From: JBDNJM01 sp041687755
GTDB lineage: Bacteria > Planctomycetota > UBA1135 > GCA-002686595
Assembly: GCA_041687755.1 (NCBI GenBank)
Contig: JBDNJM010000102.1
Coordinates: 1 to 11,185 of the forward strand
DNA length: 11,185 nucleotides
Direction of reading: 5' to 3'
The position numbers were made by a program, and so were the translations under genes. This document shows positions 5,452-11,185 of the stretch, piece after piece. Every line of letters starts with the position of its first letter. Position 1 is the first letter of the stretch. The notes under the pieces are model-generated. The model did not search any database. It had not been told where the DNA came from and was given only the letters and a program-made list of their open reading frames with translations.

Positions 5452-7943
5452 GGCCGCCTCAGCACCGCCTCTAGGGCGCGGGCCTCGTCGCGCGAGGCCG
5501 TGCGCGGGGCGTAGGCCTCGAGCGCACGCAGGGAGGCCGTGTCGCTGCGCGCGGCCAGCGTCTGGATCACGCTCAAGCGCACCCGATGCTCGGGTGCGGC
5601 GAGGAGGTTCGCAAGCTGCTGGCCAAGCTGCGGCGAGGACGTGCTGCGCCGACTCAGGCTCTCGATCGCGGCGATGCGGACCTGCTCGGCCGCCTGGCGA
5701 TCGCTCGCCCAGGACAGCAGCAGCGTGTCGATTTGGTTGCCCGGCAGGACGGCCAGCTCGCGCAGCAGGGCCGCGCGCAGGCGTTGTTGCGGCGACTCGA
5801 TCACGAGCCGATTCGCGATCCAGCTCTGGGCCCGCGTCGGCGCCGCCTTCGCAAACAGCCCGGCCGCCGCAGCCCGCGCGCGCCACGAGTAAGTGTCGGC
5901 GAAGCGCTGCTCCGCGATCTCGGCCAGCTCCGGCGAGGGCCCGAAGTTACCCAGGGACTCGAGCGCGGCGATGCGCACGTTCGGCGATTCATCGCTGCCG
6001 CTCAGGCGCTCGAGATGCGCGCGCGCGGCGAGCCCACCGACGCTGCCCAGCTCGCTCGCGGCCTGAATGCGAACCTTCTCCGACTCGTCGTGCACCGCGC
6101 TGTCGCTGAGCTGCGCAATGTAGCGCTCCTTTGCGCGGGGGTCGCGCGTCTTGCGCGCCAGTGCCCCCAGGCCGGTCACGGCCTCCGCGCGGCCGAGCGG
6201 CTCGAGGTCGCGCGAGGCGATCGCCAGCCACTCGTCCCCGCGGCGATCAAAGTTGATCCGCGCCGGCAGCGCGGCATCGCGATCGAAGCGCACCCAGGTC
6301 GGGCGCTCCTCGAGCGGGAAGCGGAAGGTCTGCTCGCGCTCTGTGAGCGCGATCCTGTGCTCCGACGTGCGCGAACCAGCGCGCAGCTGGATCTGCACCG
6401 GCGCCCGGTAGACAGGCAGCGCGCCGCTGGCCTTGTTCTGGGTCTGGCGAACGCCCAACACGACCTCGTTGGAGCGGCTGTCCCAGACCCACTCAAGCTC
6501 CAGCTCCGGCGCGCCGGCCCGGCGAAACCAGTCGTTGAACAGCTCGGAAAGATCGCTGTTGGAGGCCAGCTCCATCGCGGCCTGGAAGTCGGACGTCGAC
6601 ACTTGCCGGCCGCGGTTGCTCGCCACGTAGTCGGCCAGGCCGTCGCGGAACGCATCGTCCCCGATCGACTTGCGCAGCAGATGCACGCGAGCGATCGCGG
6701 CGCCCTCCAGCAGCTGCGGGTCGGCCAGCTCGGCCCCCAGGCCAACCAGCGGTACGTTGAGCTGCAGGCTGCGCCGCTGGGCGTCGCGCAGGCGCAGGCC
6801 GAAGTCGTCCGCGTCTCGGGTCGTCTCCGTGTACAGCAGCGCCGCGTAGGCGCTCAGGCCCCGATCCAGCCAGGCGTGGCCGCGCTCCGGCGTGACGCTC
6901 CCGCCGAGCCACTGGCGCGCGATCGCCCGCGCAATCAGTCCGTGACCGTCGTCGTCGCGTCGGGCGGCTTCGTCGCCCAGCAGCGAATCCGGCAGCAGCG
7001 CGCCGCCGGGCACGACCTCGACGTCGTTGGACGGCAAGCACAGCTGGGTGTAGCGCTGCTGCGGGTAGTCCACGCCGAACAGGTAGGTGAAGTAGTCGAG
7101 AATCCCAATGCTTTCGGCGAGGCACGGGTTCAGCCAGCGCGCGTCGTTGTCCTGGGTCAGGAACTCGAAGGTGACGTTGCCCGAGATCAACTCTTCACGC
7201 GCGAAGCTGCCGGCGTGCAGATCGAGCCGATCGGTCATCAGCGCCGTGGGGTGCTCGAACACCAGCACCCGGTCCGCGGACGCCTCGGTCACCGCCGTCG
7301 CCTCGATCGAGCGCACACCCGGGCCCAGCGCCGTCCACCCCTCGGGCAGCTCCAGCGCGATGCGCGCGCCCTCGACCCGATCTGTGTCCACCGGTAGCGG
7401 CAGCCAGCCACTGGAGGTTCCGGGCTCCGCGTCCAGAACGACGCGCGTTGGCGCCCCCATGTCGAGCTGCGCCTGGCCCTCGAAGCTCACGCCCGAGATC
7501 GGCCGACCGCTGTAGCTCACCCGCACGTCGAGCTCCTCCCCGGCGGCCAGCGGCGGTTGAATCAGCAGCAGGGTGCGCCCGTCCTCGACGCGCAGCTCGG
7601 CGCGCTCAGGCTCTCCCCCGCTCGCGCCGCCCTCCCAGAGCGGGTTCATGCCCACCAGCTGCAGCTCGACCTCGGACAGCCCGTCCTCGACCGCAGTCAG
7701 GGTGTAGCTCGCCGTTCCCGTCAGGGTCCGCTGGGCGATGTCGAGCCCCAAATCGAGCTCGAGATCGCTGACCGCGAAGGGCAGCTCCGCAGGCGGCAGC
7801 TGCAGCAGCGCGGGCTCTTGTGGCGTCGTCTCGAGCTGCTGGCAAGCCGCCAGCAGGAGGGCAAGCGCCCCGCCCACGCCCGCTCGGGCGAGCGGGCTGC
7901 GGGCGATCGACGTTCGGCGAGGGCGGTGGGTGTGCTGGACCAA
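5448..7943 (-). CDS. M1-aminopeptidase-like lipoprotein with HEAT-like repeats; zinc site lost (pseudopeptidase)
   Basis: Numbered from the TTG at 7943, the product is 831 residues. The N-terminus is basic, then GGALALLLAAC gives a lipobox with Cys34, so it is a predicted lipoprotein. An M1-type N-terminal beta domain follows (LELDLGLDIAQRTLTGTASY, about 61-80). The peptidase-like region keeps the scaffold but not the catalytic residues. The GxMEN exopeptidase motif position reads PGGALLPDS (about 312-320). HExxH reads R339-A-I-A-R343 inside the conserved LIxxxxxxQWLG context. The third ligand's WLNEG reads WLDRG (about 358-362). From about 577 to 827 there are degenerate HEAT-like helical pairs (for example EKVRIQAASELGSV and PNVRIAALESLGNF). 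It probably acts as a surface or periplasmic binding scaffold rather than a protease (inference). The start is uncertain: GTG at 8000 and 8072 are in frame but leave an overlong N-terminus before the signal peptide. Its stop overlaps the ferritin-like gene start. Confidence 0.82.
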   Translation of the reverse strand: MVQHTHRPRRTSIARSPLARAGVGGALALLLAACQQLETTPQEPALLQLPPAELPFAVSDLELDLGLDIAQRTLTGTASYTLTAVEDGLSEVELQLVGMNPLWEGGASGGEPERAELRVEDGRTLLLIQPPLAAGEELDVRVSYSGRPISGVSFEGQAQLDMGAPTRVVLDAEPGTSSGWLPLPVDTDRVEGARIALELPEGWTALGPGVRSIEATAVTEASADRVLVFEHPTALMTDRLDLHAGSFAREELISGNVTFEFLTQDNDARWLNPCLAESIGILDYFTYLFGVDYPQQRYTQLCLPSNDVEVVPGGALLPDSLLGDEAARRDDDGHGLIARAIARQWLGGSVTPERGHAWLDRGLSAYAALLYTETTRDADDFGLRLRDAQRRSLQLNVPLVGLGAELADPQLLEGAAIARVHLLRKSIGDDAFRDGLADYVASNRGRQVSTSDFQAAMELASNSDLSELFNDWFRRAGAPELELEWVWDSRSNEVVLGVRQTQNKASGALPVYRAPVQIQLRAGSRTSEHRIALTEREQTFRFPLEERPTWVRFDRDAALPARINFDRRGDEWLAIASRDLEPLGRAEAVTGLGALARKTRDPRAKERYIAQLSDSAVHDESEKVRIQAASELGSVGGLAARAHLERLSGSDESPNVRIAALESLGNFGPSPELAEIAEQRFADTYSWRARAAAAGLFAKAAPTRAQSWIANRLVIESPQQRLRAALLRELAVLPGNQIDTLLLSWASDRQAAEQVRIAAIESLSRRSTSSPQLGQQLANLLAAPEHRVRLSVIQTLAARSDTASLRALEAYAPRTASRDEARALEAVLRRP

Positions 7944-8359
7944 GGGTGGCTCGGGGCGATGCGGATCGGAACGGAGGCGTTGCGCGGAGCGCGTCTGCAC
8001 GGGATGGTAAGGCAGCGGAGCTGGCCTTTGCCACGATCCCAAGGCCTTCGGCGGGATCTGGCGCCGGTGCACCGAGTCCAGCCGCGCCGCCGCACGCCCG
8101 AGTCTCCTGAGCTAAGCGGCCAGTCCGCCCCCGCTGACCCCCCCCCCGACACCGCCCCATTCGAGCGCCCTCCCCCGCGGCCGCTGGCCCCCCCCCAAGC
8201 TCGACGATCCCCCCCGAAACGGACCCCAGGGGCCCGGGGGCCCGTCGAACCCGGGGGGCCCGTCGACCATGAGAGGGGTGCGACGAAATCCGGGCTCAAC
8301 GACACAGGGGCTCGACGAACGCTAGCGGCCCCCCCCTCCCCGCCCCACCGACGGCCCTG
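7944..8359. other. Divergent intergenic region rich in C homopolymers
   Basis: About 415 bp separates the minus-strand lipoprotein gene from the plus-strand membrane-protein gene, and should hold promoters for both. I cannot assign -35/-10 boxes. The plus strand carries C runs of 10 (8138-8147), 9 (8188-8196), 7 (8209-8215) and 8 (8329-8336), which make the minus strand G-tract-rich and able in principle to form G-quadruplexes. The first 130 bp could instead be the lipoprotein's extreme 5' codons if GTG 8072 is used. Confidence 0.6.
8233..8266. repeat. Imperfect direct repeat of CCCGGGGG(G)CCCGTCGA
   Basis: Two copies (8233-8248 and 8250-8266) are identical apart from one extra G in the second. 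Each contains a GGGCCC palindrome core. They lie about 95-125 bp upstream of the start of the 251-residue membrane-protein gene. They could be tandem protein-binding sites or simply a slippage product of low-complexity DNA. Confidence 0.6.
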
Positions 8360-9115
8360 ATGAGCGCCCCGCCCAACGAAACCCCTCCGGACGCCACCGG
8401 ACCTCGGCCCCTGACCTCGCCCGTTACAGGACCCAAACCCGTCCGCCCCGTGAAAGGGCTGCTGCGGCTCGCGCTGCTGGCCGTCCCTCTGATGGTCGGC
8501 ACGCTCGGCTTCAGCTACCAGTACCTGTCCGAGTGGTTGAAGATGCGCGCCTTCCGCAACCCCGTCGCCCGACGCCTGGCCATGCAGGGCCCTCCGTACT
8601 TCCGAGCGGACTACATGGCCGGCGTCGAGCGCCTCAAGGCCGTGATTCCCGAGGACGCCAAGATCCTGATCGACGTCGGCGAGATGCGCATCCTGCTGAC
8701 CTCCAACCGCTGGCACCTGCTGCTGAACAACGACCTCTACCCGCGCCAGGTCTACACCCGCGCGCCCGAGTTCTCCGGCGCCACCCTGGTCGAGTACACC
8801 GAGTGGCTGCGCATCCAGCTGACGCCCGCCGCCATGCTGCCCGTGCGCGATCAGCTCGAGCTCGAGGCCTCGATGCAGGCTGCGGGCATCGACTGGTGGC
8901 TCATCCAGCCGCTGACGCAGCGCTACCTGGTCGACGAGATCGTCCTGAGACGCCGCAACGGATCCCGCTGGGAGGATGTTGAGATCCCGCCGCTCAGAGA
9001 CCTGCTGCCCGAGAACCCGTGGAAGGAGCGCAAACAGCGCCTGCGCGACGCCAAGGTCTTCGACGACGACGAACTGATGCCGCAAATGGACCTAAAGCTC
9101 GAGGACGGTCGCTAA
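8360..9115 (+). CDS. Single-span membrane protein of unknown function, paired with a GT-C protein
   Basis: This 251-residue protein has a proline-rich N-terminus (about 1-31), one predicted transmembrane helix (LLRLALLAVPLMVGTLGFSY, about 34-53) and an extracytoplasmic domain of about 195 residues. The domain contains IPEDAKILIDVGEMRILLTS (about 95-114), NDLYPRQVY (about 122-130), and IDWWLIQP (about 177-184). This order, a 'DAKIL' strand then an 'LYPRxVY' element then a 'gIDWWL' strand, recalls the C-terminal luminal domain seen on some GT-C glycosyltransferases, but that is my inference and I do not recognise a named family. The TAA is 3 nt before the start of the GT-C-like gene, so the two are probably one operon and may form a split transferase or complex. 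The ATG at 8360 has no strong Shine-Dalgarno. Confidence 0.8.
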   Translation: MSAPPNETPPDATGPRPLTSPVTGPKPVRPVKGLLRLALLAVPLMVGTLGFSYQYLSEWLKMRAFRNPVARRLAMQGPPYFRADYMAGVERLKAVIPEDAKILIDVGEMRILLTSNRWHLLLNNDLYPRQVYTRAPEFSGATLVEYTEWLRIQLTPAAMLPVRDQLELEASMQAAGIDWWLIQPLTQRYLVDEIVLRRRNGSRWEDVEIPPLRDLLPENPWKERKQRLRDAKVFDDDELMPQMDLKLEDGR

Positions 9116-9118
9116 GCC

Positions 9119-10798
9119 ATGTGGACGCTTCCCTCCCTGTTGCTGACCCTGTCCGCCTGGAGCCTCGGGCTGTTCCTCGTCGGTGGGCTCGAGGCCCTCG
9201 CTCGGCGGCGGGATCCAGCCAGTCCTCGACGCTCGCGCGCTGAGCGCCACGGCCTCGCCCTGCTCGCAGGCCTCGGCATCCTCGCAGCGCTTGAGACCGC
9301 AGCCACCGTTGCGCTCGGGCCCCTCCCCCACAGTCTGGTGCGAGTGGGCATCGGTCTGTGCTTGCTCAGCGGGCTGCCCTTTCTGCGTGCCAGCTTCGCC
9401 CGCACGACCGTCGCGCCCGACGAACCGCCGGCGACGAGGTGGCACAAGCTCGGATTCATCGCGATCGGGCTGTTCGGCGTGTTCGCGGTGTTCTACGCCG
9501 CCTCCTCGCCGATGCACCTGTGGGACCCGATCTTCCACTTCGCCTACAAGGGCAAGCTGATCGAGCATGAGGGCTTCGGCACGCCCTCCTGGCTCGTGGA
9601 TCCGAACTTGGGCACCGGCGCGACCGGCGTGGGCCGCGTAATCACGCACCCCAACTATCCGCCTGGCATCGGCGCCTGGCACGCACTGGTCGCGCAGATC
9701 GGCGGCACCTTCGAGGTGGACGCCACACGGGCGATCTTCTCGGTCTTCGCCATCGCCCCCGCGCTGCTGCTCTGGTCCAAGCTGCGCGACCGCGGCCGCG
9801 GCGCCGCGATCCTCGGCAGCCTGAGCTGGCTCGCGCTTCCGTTCCTGTACTACTCGCGGTTGCCGAAGACGCTGTACACCTTCGACCATGATGAGTCGCA
9901 GTTCGTGCGCAACCTGACCCTCGGCGAGGACACCTTCCCCGAAATCTACACGGGCCTGTTCAAGCCGTTCTTTTCGGACCCAGATCTGACCGTGCCCGAC
10001 GGCTGGACCCTCGACGGGGCCGGCGACCTGCCGCTCGCGGCGATGGTGTTCGCGGCCGTCGTGCAGCTGCTGCGCTTCGTGCCCGGCCAGGATCGACGGG
10101 GCAATCTCAGCGACCTCACGCTCGGCGGCCTGCTGCTCGGGTCCGCGCTGCTAGTCAAGAACGAGGGGCTCCTGCTCTGGCTCGGAGCCGGCGGCGTGCT
10201 CGCCGCCGCAGTGCTCGTCTGCGGCCCAAAGCCTGCCCTTCCACGCTGGCGCAATCTGCTGCCGCTGGGCGCAGCCCTGGGCCTCGCCATCGTCGTCGCC
10301 CTGCCCTGGCTGGCCATCCGAGGCCAGATCCCTTCGATCGACGAGGACTACCCGCGCGCGCTGAAAATCGTGCTGGGCCTGGCCGAGCCGCCCGAGACGA
10401 TGCTGCGAGAGTCCAACCAGCCGACCAATCTCGCTGCGGCCTGGAAGCGAGTCCCAGTGGTCTCGACTCTGTTCGTCCTGAGCAGCCTGAACGTGTTCCG
10501 CTGGAGCATGACCTGGCTGCTGTTCGCAGCAGGTTCCGGCTGGTTGCTGCTCGGTCGCACGCGCTACGCGCTGCGGCACGCGGCGACGCCGGAGATCCTG
10601 ATCGTGCTTGTCTGCTGCTTCGGCTACGGGGTCACGCTCATCTTGACGCCGTGGAACCTGCTGTTCCTCGCCGGCACCGTGATCCCCGGGCGCCTGATGC
10701 TGCACGTGGCGCCACTCGCGATCGCCGCGGGAGTCGCGATCGTCTATTCCCGCAGGGACGGCATCGAGTCGCCGATCGAAACGAGCTCCGAAGTTTAG
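9119..10798 (+). CDS. GT-C-type polyprenyl-phosphate-sugar-dependent glycosyltransferase-like membrane protein
   Basis: This is a 559-residue protein with about 11-13 hydrophobic segments. It shows the layout of ArnT/PMT-related GT-C proteins. After the first helices, a periplasmic loop has the acidic residue of MHLWDPIFHFAYKGKLI (about 132-148, Asp136) followed by HPNYPPG (about 177-183). A later AGDLPLAAMVFA (about 301-312) matches the 'aDlPla' block, and LLVKNEGLLLWL (about 344-355) matches the K-x-E-G block. A C-terminal PGRLMLHVAPLAIAAG segment is the usual last helix region with its Arg. Such enzymes move a sugar from a lipid-phosphate carrier to a lipid, glycan or protein acceptor outside the cytoplasmic membrane. 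Donor and acceptor cannot be told from sequence. ATG 9119 follows the previous stop by 3 nt; GAGGA lies within the end of that gene. It stands in the opposite orientation to the O-antigen-ligase-type gene some 7 kb away, so co-function is only suggested. Confidence 0.8.
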   Translation: MWTLPSLLLTLSAWSLGLFLVGGLEALARRRDPASPRRSRAERHGLALLAGLGILAALETAATVALGPLPHSLVRVGIGLCLLSGLPFLRASFARTTVAPDEPPATRWHKLGFIAIGLFGVFAVFYAASSPMHLWDPIFHFAYKGKLIEHEGFGTPSWLVDPNLGTGATGVGRVITHPNYPPGIGAWHALVAQIGGTFEVDATRAIFSVFAIAPALLLWSKLRDRGRGAAILGSLSWLALPFLYYSRLPKTLYTFDHDESQFVRNLTLGEDTFPEIYTGLFKPFFSDPDLTVPDGWTLDGAGDLPLAAMVFAAVVQLLRFVPGQDRRGNLSDLTLGGLLLGSALLVKNEGLLLWLGAGGVLAAAVLVCGPKPALPRWRNLLPLGAALGLAIVVALPWLAIRGQIPSIDEDYPRALKIVLGLAEPPETMLRESNQPTNLAAAWKRVPVVSTLFVLSSLNVFRWSMTWLLFAAGSGWLLLGRTRYALRHAATPEILIVLVCCFGYGVTLILTPWNLLFLAGTVIPGRLMLHVAPLAIAAGVAIVYSRRDGIESPIETSSEV

Positions 10799-10814
10799 CC
10801 GGCCAGCTACCGTC

Positions 10815-10836
10815 GCGCAGGGCCCCTCCCTGGCGC
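10815..10836 (+). terminator. Weak candidate hairpin downstream of the GT-C gene
   Basis: GCGCAGGG (10815-10822) can pair with CCCTGGCGC (10828-10836) with one bulged G and a 5-nt loop. It begins 16 nt after the GT-C stop codon. There is no following T-tract, so it may serve as a factor-dependent terminator or mean nothing. Confidence 0.3.
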
Positions 10837-10971
10837 AGCCGACAAGAACTGACCTGCCCTGGTGTTGTTCAGCGTCAACCCACGGCCCAACTTCCCCGTT
10901 CGGAACTCGGCTTACGCCGGTCTTCGACCTGTACCCGTCACGCGGTCGAGTCCTAAACCGAAGCCAGTTCC
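10837..10971. other. Non-coding spacer
   Basis: I see no convincing gene, tRNA or clear promoter in this pyrimidine-rich stretch between the GT-C gene's 3' hairpin and the zinc-ribbon frame. A TAA at 10954-10956 closes the zinc-ribbon frame upstream. Confidence 0.4.
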
Positions 10972-11185
10972 TTGTTCGAGCCCCCCTTTTGTCCCCACCG
11001 GGCCTGCCCCGCGCACCGTTCAGCGCCCCGCGGCTTCTGCATCCGCTTCTGCATCCGCTTCGGCTCCTACGGGGCCCGCTGCCGGCGCAATCGAGTCCCT
11101 CGCTTCAGGTGCAGGCACTGCCGCCGGACCCTTTCCCGGCAGACGTTCGGCGCCGACTACCGAGACCTTCGCCCGGACCTCAACG
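10972..11185 (+). CDS. Zinc-ribbon, transposase-like protein, N-terminal fragment (runs off right edge)
   Basis: A frame open from the TAA at 10954 to the window end encodes 71 visible residues from the only candidate start, TTG 10972. It reads FCPHRACPAHR (Cys7, Cys12), then GSYGARCRRNRVPRFRC (31-47), then CRHCRRTFSRQTF (47-59) and YRDLRPDLN (63-71). The C-x4-C and C-x2-C knuckles followed by RRTFSxxTF match the zinc-ribbon N-terminus of IS1/InsA-like and related transposase-type proteins that are frequent in planctomycete genomes. The catalytic part lies outside the window, so transposase identity is unproven. No good ribosome binding site is seen, so it could be a decayed remnant. Its codon pattern is less extreme than that of its neighbours (AAT, TTT, TGT, TCA appear). 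Confidence 0.55.
   Translation, partial: MFEPPFCPHRACPAHRSAPRGFCIRFCIRFGSYGARCRRNRVPRFRCRHCRRTLSRQTFGADYRDLRPDLN
11035..11058 (+). repeat. Tandem 12-bp duplication inside the zinc-ribbon frame
   Basis: TTCTGCATCCGC occurs twice back to back, followed by another TTC. It duplicates the four residues F-C-I-R between the two zinc knuckles. The change keeps the frame and looks like replication slippage. Confidence 0.85.

Noticed and set aside
5586..7397. A 603-codon plus-strand frame opposite the M1-like lipoprotein
   Set aside because: It has Arg/Gln/His-rich composition with no recognisable fold, while the minus strand encodes an M1-type domain and HEAT-like repeats in one frame.
7721..9085. 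A 454-codon minus-strand frame spanning the divergent intergenic region
   Set aside because: It crosses the poly-C region and runs antisense to a membrane-protein gene; its sequence is low-complexity.
10940..10990. tRNA-like TTCGAGCC sequence
   Set aside because: The flanking bases do not form a T-stem, and no acceptor or anticodon arm can be drawn.
1..11185. CRISPR array or rRNA genes
   Set aside because: No regularly spaced repeats and no conserved rRNA segments were seen on either strand.

Overview
This is an 11.2 kb chromosomal window of very high G+C DNA. Codon third positions are almost all G or C, and non-ATG starts and 4-base gene overlaps are common. The mix of genes suggests a Planctomycetota-like or Myxococcota-like bacterium: a HEAT-repeat lipoprotein with a peptidase-like domain, a GT-C sugar transferase, an O-antigen-ligase-type protein and a zinc-ribbon transposase-like fragment. 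No rRNA or marker gene is present, so this placement is inference.

Layout. Positions 1-4692 hold a three-gene minus-strand operon, read right to left: an FdhF/YdeP-type molybdopterin oxidoreductase (4692-2443), an AhpD-like peroxidase-related protein (2446-1880), and an O-antigen-ligase/Wzy-type membrane protein (1883 to beyond the left edge). Both junctions are ATGA stop/start overlaps, so the genes are probably translationally coupled. A near-perfect 29-nt inverted repeat (4823-4851) separates this operon from a second minus-strand pair: an M1-peptidase-like lipoprotein with HEAT-like repeats (7943-5448) overlapping, by TTGA, a ferritin-like four-helix protein (5451-4873). A GC-rich divergent intergenic region with long poly-C tracts (7944-8359) follows. 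Two plus-strand genes come next, 3 nt apart: a single-span membrane protein (8360-9115) and a multi-pass GT-C glycosyltransferase-like protein (9119-10798). The right edge holds the start of a zinc-ribbon protein resembling planctomycete transposase-type proteins (10972 to beyond the edge).

Main discovery. The AhpD-like gene has an in-frame TGA exactly at the second cysteine of the family's catalytic CxxC motif (C80-L-Y-U83, with the family Glu at 68 and His at 87 both kept). Family-like sequence continues for about 105 residues after it, and a stem-loop able to act as a bacterial SECIS starts right after the TGA. Other genes here, including this one, use TGA as a normal stop, so the recoding is local. 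This is best read as a selenocysteine-containing AhpD-like selenoprotein; a conventional gene caller would split it into two pieces or drop one. Its operon partner, the formate-dehydrogenase-like enzyme, carries Cys where E. coli FdhF carries Sec.

A second oddity is the M1-like lipoprotein: every zinc ligand and the catalytic Glu of the HExxH...E signature are replaced, so it looks like a non-catalytic pseudopeptidase. Functional links between the redox pair and the surface-polysaccharide genes are not evident from sequence beyond co-transcription.
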